In this document: positions 34,043 to 46,500 of the stretch, in pieces
Layout of the letters: every line of letters begins with the position of its first letter
How positions within the stretch are numbered: position 1 is the stretch's first letter
Assembly: GCF_905475395.1 (NCBI RefSeq)
Contig: NC_058340.1
Span: 65,388,181-65,452,180 of the forward strand
Reading direction: 5' to 3'
DNA length: 64,000 nucleotides
Source of the DNA: Chrysoperla carnea
Lineage: Eukaryota; Arthropoda; Insecta; Neuroptera; Chrysopidae
Notes under the pieces: generated by a model
Told to the model about the DNA's origin: nothing
The model's database searches: none
Seen by the model: the letters and a program-made list of their open reading frames with translations, nothing else
Made by a program: the position numbers and the translations under genes

Positions 34043-36235
34043 ATGAGTTCCGAACATGTTGTTTTACAAACTTCTGATGATGGTAAGTGATGGTAAATGG
34101 TTTTTAGAATTATTTTTTAAATATTAAACTTTTTATAAAAATAAAAATCATTGCAATTTTCAACAATCGATTTATTTTTGATATTTTGAACTTAAATCAA
34201 TATTACAAGCAAATGTTTTTTGACTTAAATTCAAAATATTTATTTTAAATTTTTAAGGTAAATCTGAAATTAAAAAAATTAACTTAATAATCACAAATAT
34301 TTTATTTAAATTTACAAGAAATAAACTAAAAAAGATGAATGCTTTTTTAAATACAATTGTTTGTAAAATGGTTTTTCTTTTTTCTTCGCCCCAAAGGGCC
34401 ATTAGATGTAAAAACAATTAATTTTTATACTCGTAAAGCCAAGTAAAAAATAAAAAACTTAAAAACCTCTTAAGAGAAAATCCATATATTTAAAATAAAT
34501 TATAATTATATATTCAATAACAAATTTTCCGAAAGTTTGTTCTATGCAAATGAGCTACGACTTAGGTACATGAATATAATCATTACTTAATAAAGTACTT
34601 AATCAATGACAATTATTCTATGAACATGCAAAACAACAATTTAATTATTTATTAATCTTATGCAAAGCTGGCATGCAACATTAAATGATCGTATAAGGTA
34701 GGTTTGCAGTATCGAGAGTCATACTATTTTTTACCACGCTTTTTTTAGCGTAGTTATGGATTATGTAACAGAATCTTTGGACGTGATTTTTACACATTTC
34801 AAAATGTCGGATTAGATTGCAACTGCGCACACTTATGAAAGAACGTTTCTCCGATTATCCTAATCAAAATATTCCGAAACAACGAATAAACTAAAAAGTC
34901 TTTGAAAAAAGGTTTCAGAAAAACTGAAATTTTGAGTTTTATTTTTAATACTCGTTTCATTTTAATATTCAAATTTATTCAACTCTCTCTTCCTTGACAT
35001 TTACGTAATTAAAGTTGCCTACCCCAAAAAAACTGAAAGACAAAATCAACAAAACTTTCACGATTAAATTTCTCGTTTCATTTTAATATTCAAAGTTATT
35101 CAACTCTCTTTCTTGACATTTACGTAATTAAAGTTGCCTACCTTAAAAAACTGAAAGACAAAATCAACAAAACCTTCTCGATTAAATTTGTTTGGTTTTA
35201 TATTGGATTTTTCTTATTTTATTTTTTCAATTCTAGGCTTATTCGATATCGTACAAATAAATGAAAAAAATCTTGCTGAAATTTTGGTATTTCTAAGCGA
35301 ACATTTTTTTACATCAGAAACAATGTGTAAAAGTGTTGGGGCATTGGAAAAACCTGTATTTGTAATGGATTTTGCAAAGATGTTAACAATGATGGTCGGC
35401 GAAAAAATGTCTGTGGCGGTTATTGAGAAATCTTCAAATCGATATATTGCTGCTATATGTTTCACATTACGGGTAAAAAATGACGAGTAGATACTTTATA
35501 TCCAAGTTAGAAAAGTCGAAAAGCTTTAAGAAATATTCTCACTTACAATAATTCCACAACAGCTTAAAATTATTTCACCTGTAGAAAGTTTCAAACAAAT
35601 TGAAATCCATAAAATTGTGAACAAAAGGGAGGATAAGTGAGGGCTATAACACAGTACGTCCCGAACCTTTTACAATTTTTGTGTCATGCTTTCATTAATG
35701 CCCAGTTGCAATATAAAAAAATGTTTTTTTTTCTAAAATCTAAATTGAATTTCAGCCAAAACATAATAATCAAACATTTTTTGGTGAGTTTGCTGCCAAA
35801 CATTGTGAAGATGAATTAGCCAAAGCGATACTACAATTTATTGATGCATCTGGTACCCAAGTTAATATTTACGAGCGTTTTGATGTCGATTATGTTATTG
35901 AATGTTGTTGTTTGGTAACGCATGAAGATTTTCGTCGTAAAGATTTTGGTAAAAAATTAGTTGGATTTGCTATAAAATCAGTTTTGCAGAAAAATAGAGC
36001 AGTTTTACCAGAAGATCGTCAAGATGTTTTGGATAATGTAGATCGATATGCATTTCGGGCGGTTTGTTCGTCTCAATATTCCAAATTAATTGCAAATAAA
36101 TGGGGCTGTGAGGACTTATGTTCTAGTGAGTTTAGTGAGTTTAAAATAAAAGAATATGCTGATAAATTTCCTAAAAATTATAAAGTGGTCACTGTTGGAT
36201 GTAAATTGCCAAAATTATTGAGTGAATATCAATAA
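34043..36235 (+). CDS. GNAT acetyltransferase, aaNAT-like (gene B)
   Basis: Exons 34,043-34,082, 35,237-35,472 and 35,756-36,235 join at phases 1 and 0 to 756 nt (251 residues). Intron positions and phases are identical to gene A, so the pair is a tandem duplication. Similar blocks include LFDIVQINEKNLAEILVFL, QTFFGEFAAKHCEDELAKA and IANKWGCEDLCSSEFSEFK. The motif-A region reads VTHEDFRRKDFGKKL: the first canonical Gly is Asp, as it is Asn in gene A, so the change is shared by position and probably predates or followed the duplication without being lost. In exon 2 the FFxxEP motif is FFTSET, losing the proline. The frame is fully open, so the gene is probably functional. Substrate unknown. 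Confidence 0.78.
34951..35190. repeat. 121-bp tandem duplication in gene B intron 1
   Basis: CTCGTTTCATTTTAATATTC recurs at 35,072. The two units share GACATTTACGTAATTAAAGT and CTGAAAGACAAAATCAACAA with a few differences. It ends shortly before the exon 2 acceptor. Confidence 0.85.
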
Positions 36236-36676
36236 TAAGTACAAAATGTTAAAAAATTTAAAAATAATCATAAAATCAATTAATTTTAACAATCAAGGCC
36301 ACCTTAAACACAGAACTAAATGGGCAGTCCTCATTGAGCATCATATATTTTTTTCACTTTGAGGATAAAGATTAATTTAATTTTTCCACTTTTATAAAAT
36401 TTTGCCAGCTTTTTCACCTCGGTTCATGTGTGGAGCCAGAAGATCCAATTTCTATATTTTTGTAAGTAACAGTCGTTTTTCCTACCCTGATATTCTAAAT
36501 ATTTTGAATAATGACCTTTTTATGTTAGACAGACCTTGTACCTCTATAAGCTAGACACGAATTAATGAGAACTTTCAAATGGGGAATTTCAAAACTTTCA
36601 TATGGCGAATATATCTCTTAAGTGGAAAAAAATGGGAAAATCGCCAAAAATACTTCTTCTTTTTTTCGTTTGAGTA

Positions 36677-36946
36677 AGTAATTTTTGAGATATCGCCTAA
36701 AACTTCGCACAAAAAGCTTTTATTTAACTTAAAGCTTAAGGCATCTAATATTCTAATGAACTGAATTTTTACATTTTTTGGGTCGTAGCTACCTAAGTCT
36801 AAGCCTAAGTAACACACAGGTATCCAAACACACAAAGCTCTGATTGATTTTACGATTAAACGACAAGCTTCTAAGAAATTAATTGAAGAAATTGTCCGTA
36901 TTATCACCTCTCGCATAAGATTTTAGGCGATATTTAAGAAACTACT
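36677..36946. repeat. Inverted repeat with 28-bp arms
   Basis: The left arm AGTAATTTTTGAGATATCGC at 36,677 pairs with the complement ending at 36,946 (GCGATATTTAAGAAACTACT). A minus-strand frame across it (113 codons) has no recognisable domain and is probably a by-product of this element. Confidence 0.5.
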
Positions 36947-37438
36947 TGTCCAATCGTCAAATGGAACAAATTTTAGTATTTTCTTGGTCAAAAGTATTCC
37001 AGAAATTCAACTAAATTGGAAACAAACAATTCTTCTCGACTTTTTGAAATTTTTTAAGGCGTTTGTCTAAACGTCGTTTTTGCAAAACCAATTTGAAAAT
37101 GGTTTCTTCTTAACATGTTTTTCTGCATCAGAGTATGTTGGACTGAAGATTTACCTCAATATTTCGGCTTGAATCTGGGCTTGTATTGCTAAGAAATGTT
37201 GATGGACCGAAGCAAGTGTAGGTCAGGCTCCTCCCCTAGACCTGTTTACCATTGATTTAGTTGACTTAGTACGTGCTTCTGTAAAAAAACTGTTGAATTG
37301 ACGAAAATTTAATCCAATAATTCATGATTTGCTCCTTTTTAGATCAAAAATCCCTATTTTGACCCCTCCCTATTTGGGCTGAAAGCTGGTTAAATAATAC
37401 GCATTACTTTTTATTTTAAAAACTAGAATAATTTGTTT

Positions 37439-37444
37439 TTTATT
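37439..37444 (-). terminator. Polyadenylation signal of the putative minus-strand gene
   Basis: AATAAA on the minus strand, 73 bp beyond the stop codon of the last exon at 37,517. Confidence 0.4.
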
Positions 37445-37516
37445 AAATATAATATAAATTACAATATAATTATTTGTTATTTTAATCAAAATAGACAAAA
37501 ATCTATTTTTGAATTT

Positions 37517-40500
37517 TTACAATTCTTGTAATTTTTGTTGTATGTCATGAAATTGTTGTTTTTTCTGTTGGTTTGTAATACTTTGTACAATAAGTGTAAG
37601 ACAATCAAGACTTGATGTATTGTTGTTACTTTCAGCATCTGAAACAATAAAACATTAACAATTTTAAAAAATATTGTTTTTCAAGCTTTTAATCTTTTAA
37701 CAATTTACAAAAAAAGGAAAAGTACATTCTTGTTTTGTTATTTTAAACCAGTTTTATAAAAAATTGTCGGGGAAAATTTAATATAATTACAGTAGAATTT
37801 CCATTTCCGTATCTTTGGGCTAAGCAATTCTTAAGAAGTTATTTATTACCCGCAAGAAAAATATTGATAGAATTGTCTTACAAATTTTTTTTAATGTAAT
37901 TACAATGGAATTTTCATTTTCATATCTTTGGGCTAAGCAATTCTTAAGAAGTAAGAGTGGTTTTTTTTTTTTTTTAAATATCGATTTTTTTTAAAATATT
38001 TTTTTTTTTTAATATTTATTAATGCGAAAAATAACTGAAATAATTTTCCTGAATACTTATATTAAGAATATATGAGCAAAATAAAAAAAAATTTATTTCA
38101 AAAGTAGTAAACTTTTTATATTTCGATAGTTAATCGAAAAGTATGCAAGTTTTTTTAATAAAAAATAAAATTTTATTGCCTTTTCCACCATTTTAAATTC
38201 ACCATATTAAACAATAGCGATTTTCAGGTAGCGTTTTGACGGTAAAAAACCTATTTTTCCTGTAATTTAAACGGATATCTGGCAATGAACAAAGGCGATC
38301 TTGATTCAAGAAATTTTTTAACTTAAAAGTTTAGCTAAAAGACGATCCTCGGGAAGGACAAATAAATCACGTTTTCTTAGGATTAAATTGTGTAATCAGA
38401 TAGCTCCTTACTGTGTTAAATTTATAGATTTGAACTGTTAAATTTTGCGTTTTTAACAGGTAAAAAAAGTGTTTTTAAAGGTATGCGTTATTATGTAACA
38501 AGGCTAATTTTCTTAAGATTAATTTGGAAAACTATTAATTATTAGTTAAAAGCAATATAAATATTTTCCTATAAAGAAAATTATAACAAGCGGCACTCGT
38601 TTTTCCATTAAATACATTTAAAGTGATAAAATTTCATGCATTTGTGTGTTATTTCTTCTATAAGTGATTTTCTCTAAATCTTTAGGCATCAACATTTCAA
38701 AAACTATAGTATGTATCAAAAAATATTACTCTTAAGTTTTGTCTAATTTTCCCAAGTTCTAACAGAATCCACCCTGGAAATTTGAAACGTCACTTACAGT
38801 CGAACGTCTTAAAGGTTCTGGTGAATTTGTCTGTATATACATGTTCTGATTTCGAGAAAAATTAACAGGAAATTACCGATAAACAACGAACATAATAAAC
38901 GTAATTTAATAAACAAAATTTTGATGAATAATCACATAAAAATTTCTATGTTTAACAAATATGTCATAATCTGTTTTGGTTTGTGTTATTGAATGAAAAT
39001 AATTATTTCAAATTAAAAAATAAAAACTACCTCCATGTAATTTTTCAAAAAATAAAAAATTGTCAAGGAAATAAATAAATAAAAATATATATTTCAAAGC
39101 AGAATCAACATTCAAAAAAAAAAAAGAAACATTTAAGAAATATTGCATTTTATTGAGTAGGCTTATATTTATTATAAATGAACCATATATTTTTAGTTTT
39201 GTAAAACACCTTTTTAAATGAAGCATGATCATCTCTTAAAGTTATGTCGAATATACTAAGACGAACACAGAAACACTCCGAATAACAAACACTTTAAATA
39301 AATTCTTTTTAATGTGTGTACACAGTGTCCCAAGAAAAAATGTATATATAGACAGGTCTCCAGCCTGAAAAATTGGTCGAAACTCTGGTCTAGATGCCAC
39401 TCACATTAATTATTTTCTTCCGGTAGTTTTCATTCATGCTTATTTAGAAATATAACAATTTTAAATTAGTTTTCTTACATTTGATCGCCATTTATATCAG
39501 TAAAAAACTGTTTGATAAATCGTGCATGGGCTTCTTAGTTTTTAAAACGAATTCGAAAAAGGGGAAAATTGGATATTATACATAGACTTTTGCTTAAAAA
39601 TCGGCCTCACCCTAGAATAGGCAAAAATTTATAAATTTTGTTGCATCTTTTATCGGTAGAACAAATGGCGTCAAGATTCAATTTGCTTAGCAAAAGAAAG
39701 GCAGATAGTTTTTTTTTTTCGAAGTAAACGTAAATGCGAATTATCTAAGTAGCCTATAAAAATTTAAGTACCGACCTATTTTTCAACAGCTGGTCCACTC
39801 AATGTTACTTGTTTGTAAGATAAGTTTGAAAGAATTGCTTAAAATATCTACAAGAGCAGTTACGCAAGACCACAATCATCTACCGACACCACGAGAAGCA
39901 AGGTTAGTTTAGTTATCTAGAAGTTTCAATAATCTTCTGGATAAATTTATGGCTCATGAATTTTGGCTTTTCAAGTAAAATGTTTATAGCACAAGAGCAA
40001 TTATAAATCAATGAGTAGCAAGCAGCCATGGGAAATGAATGAGCCCTAATTCCAATTACAACAATTAGGTGCGTTTTCGATTCCATCAGTCAGCATTTTG
40101 GCAACTCTGCCTGGGTTAAAATACCCAAAAAATTCGAACCTTTCTATGTATGGCTTATTTTGGATTTTGAAAAGTGTATATATTTTGTTGGAACACCCTG
40201 TATATTCGTTACAGTTAATCTAATGATATGTTTTTTTAGATCTAACACAACCTATTTAAAAATATATATGTAAATATATAATTTATTTTTTTAAAGTATC
40301 TTTCACAACGTAATTGAATATGTTTAAAAAATCTTCCTTTTGATATGAGTTGTATTCGAAATATCGAAAAATTGTTAGACCTCACATATTCCAAATCGAA
40401 ATACTCATTCTCCAAAACAATCTAAGTGCTTTAATCAGTATTTTCGTAATTTTTCCTAAACATCTCAAGTTTAAAGTAAGAAAATATGGGTTTTTACTCA

Positions 40501-43500
40501 AGGATTAGAATTATTATAAAAAAATCCGGTAGTAAAAAGTTAAATTATACAGATAATGTCTTAACAATCTTTTTTTGTAATTAGATATTTAATTAAGTGT
40601 AAACAAAACTTGTTTTATTATTAATAATTAATTTGTTTAAACATTATTTTCTTCATGCCTATGTCAATTTACATTAGTTTACCATTTCAATCTCACTTAG
40701 TGGAAAATGATATTTCTAAAGTTTGAGCTAAGAAGAAATATGACAATAATCAATTTTTCAAGAAACGTATTTCGATTCATGTAAAATATGAAATTTTCTT
40801 CTTTAAACTCTCCTACTTTGTTTTTCTGCAACTTCGGGATCTCACAGCAAACATTATTCTGAGTCTGTGAAATAAAAATAGGCTAAATTTGTCGACAAAT
40901 ATCATCGTTCATGTTTTAAATATCTTAAGATATCCATTATATGACAGTGATCCCCAACACTTGCTATGGAAAAGAATTATGATCTTTAAATGAAATAAAA
41001 TGGTGGAAGCGCATGGAACATTCAATTTTGTGATAAATAGATATGTTAAATAAACTTATCTACGCTTCCACCATTTTTAAAAATTGTTTCTCAATCCTGG
41101 GTCTCAACCGTTCAGGCAAAAATTATTTCTCTTGACCGTTCCTAAACTTGAGACAATCATTGTAATTTGTTCGAAAGTTTTAGTTTCAAAAAAATTGGTC
41201 ATGGATAAAAAAAGGGGTAAATATTATATTTCTTGTAATCCTATTGAATACATATTATAATTTCTATGTTCAGTGTCAAACTTTGAGGAAAACTCTATAT
41301 TTTACAATTCTAGAATTATTTCCAATACAAAAATAAAATTGATATTTAAAGAAAATTTTTTTAAATGATAAAATATGTTAAGAATTTTACATTTAAAAAA
41401 ATCGAAAATCAAAATTCTTGTAATATTTCCTTAGTACATTACAAAAAATAAAAAAACTTAAAATAAAAATTTGATTTATATTATAAATTCATAGCTTATT
41501 TGTTAAATCATATCCGGTAATATAACGTTCTTTCATATTTTATGTAATTACAGTCATTAATTTGTTTTCAGAGTATTTATGTATGAGTTTGTGTGTATAT
41601 ATAATAAGTGTACAAGACTAAAAGACGTAACTCGATACTTATTTATAGAATCCATCACAAGTGACATATTTATTTAGATACAAAGTTACTATATACTTGA
41701 AATTTTTTTGGTCGTAAATGTTACACATTCGAATAAAACAATAATATGCTCACTTTAAATTTTATCACCATGGATGTTCATATTAAAGCTTAGATAGCTA
41801 ACAAATGATACAAATGAAATTTACAAAATTTAAAAAAACCTTCGATAAATGCAATTTATTTTTTGTAAATCAATTTTTGGAAATTTAGCTGTAAAATGTT
41901 CTCAATCAAGTCGGTTCGACCCTTTAGGGGCTACGATGTCACTGAGAAACACTCAAACTTATAACACTCCTTCTTAAATCAATATCAAAGTGATGGTCAA
42001 GTACATTAGATGAGATGAAAAGGATACTTAGAGAGCTATCATTTTTTGGGACAAATTTTTGGAAATATTTTAATTGAAATTGAAATATTTGACTTGACTT
42101 AGTTCTTTTGAAATATTGTTTTGAATTACTTAATTATTTTACCATTTCACTTTTCGAAATGAATGGAGCCAGGTTTATTTAACCATTCATTTCAATAGTA
42201 ATTATTTATATGTTAAAATTATATGTCATGCCTTTTCCAAATTGAATCGATTTTTAAGATCATCGCCAATCTTTAAGTGTTTTTGGGTACGGAACACTAA
42301 TCTCGCACTTGAATGGATAAGTATACTCACCGTTAAATTACCTTTCAAATGAAACCAAAAAATTCAAAATCTGTTCATCCGTTTATGCGCTACGATGCCA
42401 CAGACAGACAAACACACAGGCACACACACATAGCGGTCAAACTCATAACACCCCTTTTTTCGGGGGTTAATTAAATAATGAATATATAATGGATTAGTTT
42501 TCTCTTTCTTCGTATCTTTGAGAGTACCATATGCATTTGTATTAACCCGTCAGCACTCGCGTTATGAGCATTTTAAATTTATCGATCTAGATTTAGTCTA
42601 AATATCTATGTATTTTTATTAATGATTCAAATTAGTAATATTTTTTTGTGGAATATTTTAATAATTTTTGTGGAATATTTATTATAAACCCCATGAACTT
42701 TCTCCCCGTAGCAGATAGCTATTAACCGTTACGGTCAGTTCCTCCGTACGCACAAAATACAAATAGACATAGATAAAAATTTGAAAAATTATTATATTAT
42801 TAACAGGAAATATTTAAAAAACGTAAATTACTCACGCTTGAGAAAATTAACTAAGGTTACTTAACAAGGTTATAAAATCCATGAGCTTCTCTCCAGCAAC
42901 ACGATTTTATTTAATTATGATACAAATATAAATATAGACAACCCTTATTACATTACTGTTAAAACATCACATATCATTTAGAAATAAATCTTTTTTTTCA
43001 TTGTTTGTATTTATAATTATTTAATTCGCGAGCTTAATTTTTAATAATTTTCTTTCCATTTTGAGCTTTTTAAGAAACTTCATAAAGGTCAAAAGATGGT
43101 TAAACTTAAAGTTGATCGGAAAGTACACATTAATAACGTATGAAATATTATGATACAAATATAAATGTATTGATTTAAATTGTAAATGATTTTGATCTAT
43201 ACATTGCCCTACCGTCCGATCAGCCTTAAACAAGGAAGGCTTTGAGCATTTTTTAGAGCTATTTATACATAATATAACACATGAAATTAATTTAAAAAAG
43301 TTTTTTTACCATTGTCAAGAAGATTTTACGACCTAAACACATGAAACAAATACTTAATTTCCTTAAAAAAATTTTCATTGTTCAAATGACTACAATACTT
43401 TTGAAAATGACTCAAATTACTATTTAAAATAAAAATAATGTTTTGAAAATAATCTACCCACTTTTAAGAGAACATTAAAACATTATAAAAACAACAATTT

Positions 43501-46500
43501 TTATATCATTTTTAAGAGATAAAAACTTAATATAAAAAAAAGCTATAAAATAATGTAAAATTAGAAACTACATTTTTTGATATATTAGCGTTATTAATCT
43601 GAAAGAATTTAAAAAAATAAAAACTTTAGAGCAATCAAAATGAGTACTGGAATTTCACTAATAAAAATTTTATTTGGATATACTTTTTAAAAACGTATTT
43701 ATAATTGTTCTTTATTTTTTTAGTTTTCCTGGCATATTTTTTATCAGGACTACCAAGGCCCAGCTATGGTGAAGGGTGTATACGGCGTTTATCGTGTGAT
43801 TAATTGTCATACTCACTGTTTATTGGAAATAAAATTTGGGACATTAAACTCATCTTTTTAATTTTTAATTAACTGGATAATGAATCAATCTTAATTTAAG
43901 GATCAAGTTAGATGGTAAACAAAAAGCCCTAAAACGCTGAGAAAAGGCTTAAATTGTGAAATAGACTAAAATATGGCTTGAGTAAGTAAAAAAATTATTT
44001 ATTTTATTTTACTTAAATAAGTAAAGAGACTTTTAGTCTGCACGAACGGGCTATGTAGTGGCGTTCGCATTAAATTTTTTTTTATATTTTAAATATAATT
44101 TTTTGCTATAAATTTTTTATGATTATATTAAATAAAACAGCAAAAGTCATTAAAAACAATAAATTATGTGAAATAAAAATTAAATGGATAGTTTTTTTTA
44201 ATTTAATGATAGAAAGTGGTTGTACTTACTCCGAAAAAAATTTTATCTTTACAATTTCAAATGTCTTAATTCTTGCGTTGGCAATTTTTTATTATATTTA
44301 CAGGAAAATTAGATCATGGAAAATGAGAGGGGTTCTTAAAAGAAATTGGGATAATATTGTAGTAATGAAAATATTTATATTAGCATATTTTTAGCAAATA
44401 TATTTTGCTACAATTCATATTCTGATCATATTTTCTTCTGTCTCATTTACTTGGCAATGAAAACTTCTCAAACTCTTTTAAATCCATAAAGAACTGTCTA
44501 TTACAAATTTTTAAAAGAACTGCTAAGTTTATCAAAACGTGTTTTTGAGTCAAATAAATCCTTTTTTTGATTAATTAAAAGCCAATTATGTCTATCTAAA
44601 TTTAATCGTTTGTAAAAGAAATAATCTTAAACTAATTTCTCGATGAAATATTATTTTATTTTCGACGAAAATCGCGATAAAACTGGCGCATCATAACTTA
44701 TAAAGTTTCAGAAAATAAATTTTACTAAAGTCAAAATCGATTATAGCGACATTGAAGGGACCAACAATTTTGGTCGTTATAACCGATAGTCGTTATAAGT
44801 GAAATTTACACATTTTAAATTAATTAATTTCAATGAATATTGGCCACTATAACCGATATGTCATTATAATCGATGTCATTATAGCAGATACATTCATATA
44901 TACGTTTATATTTATGTATCGGTTCCACGGTTCAACATTTTGTCCTTATAAACAATTTTGACTACTAACTTATCAATTAATACAAGAACTTTCTCATTAA
45001 GTAATTTATTGTATTCATTGATAAGTTATAGTAAAATTTATTTTCTAGCTTTTAGTCATATTCACTACGGCTTGTTTTTAATGATTGGTGTGAATATGAA
45101 GTAGTAAAAGATATAGAACGGTACAAAAAAACAAAATGAGAAGAGAATGAATATGCGAAGAATTTATTTTCGTAAAAGATATTTGAGTATCATCTACGAT
45201 CTTCTTTTCATATCGTTAAGTGTTTTGTAAACAACAGATTTGACACGATTCTCGCATTAGTTAAACTGTTTTTAAATTGTTCACTTTTATACAAATGTAT
45301 ATTATGTGATAATATTGCAGATAAATGATGTTGATCTCATTCTAAACGATATGGGATATCGGGCGTGGTTCTTTGATTAACCATATGTTTAAATAATCTT
45401 ATGTTCCTGTGTTTACTTATTTCAGAAAGTGGGATAACACGGTTTATACACATTTACGTCGTCTGCAAATCATAACAAAATTTAGCAATCTATATTTTAG
45501 GGACGTTCCCAAAAAATGAGTGCATGATTATATTTGAGACTTACGTTTCTAATTTTGTGGGTGTTAAAAGTTGAGAAAATTAGACGAAAATTGAGAGTAA
45601 AATTTTTCGATATATACCAAAGTTTAGTAATATATTTTTCGATATATACCATGAAATATATTGATTAAAGATTTATTATGAGTAAAGATTTAGAGAAAAA
45701 CTAATAAATGTCATTCGATGCATCAATTTTTTTTGAAAACCACTAATTTCGAGTCATTTTTTTCAGCCGTGATTCAATTTTTCGCTAGCTATCACATATA
45801 TGCTTAATTCCGCGACCATTACTCCAAATTCTTGAAACTCATTAAAGCAAGGTTCATTTTGATCACAAACTTGAAAAGTATGACCCAAATTTAGTAGGAT
45901 TACATACTTGATCTATCAAAATTGGATAAAATTTGGATGTGATAGAGCAAAATTAAATTTTTTGGATTCTGATGACGTCATGAAGTTAAAAAATTCGATT
46001 TTTTGATAACACAGGCAAATTTGATCCGATCTTTTCGGAATTTTTTTTGAAACCCACTAACTTTGGGTCATTCTTTTCAGCTGCAATGTCAGTTTTACGC
46101 TAGCTATCACTAATGTGCTCAATTCCTGGACCAGGACTCCAAATTGTTGAAACCTATTAGAGCTAGGTTAATTTTGAGCACGAAATTATGTCTGAAATAT
46201 ATTTTATATTATATTATGGTTAGAAATTATCGACTAATTAACTAATTATATACCGACAAAGGAAGATTGTATATTGAACGTGACAAAATTATATTAACCT
46301 TTAGTACAAACATGTTGAAATAGATCTGCATTTGAAATGAAGCATTTTATTTAAAACGTATTGCTTTAGTTATTTATGCGTGTGCGGTAAACACATTTCC
46401 GGTATGAATTTTTATATTTATGTATCATAGACGAAAAAGATTTAGTTTTGAGGGATTTTTATAGACAATTAAATAAAATTTTAAAAATAAAATCGATATA

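Noticed and set aside
36575-36916. 113-codon minus-strand frame
   Set aside because: It is produced by an inverted-repeat element; composition is not protein-like and no family is recognised.
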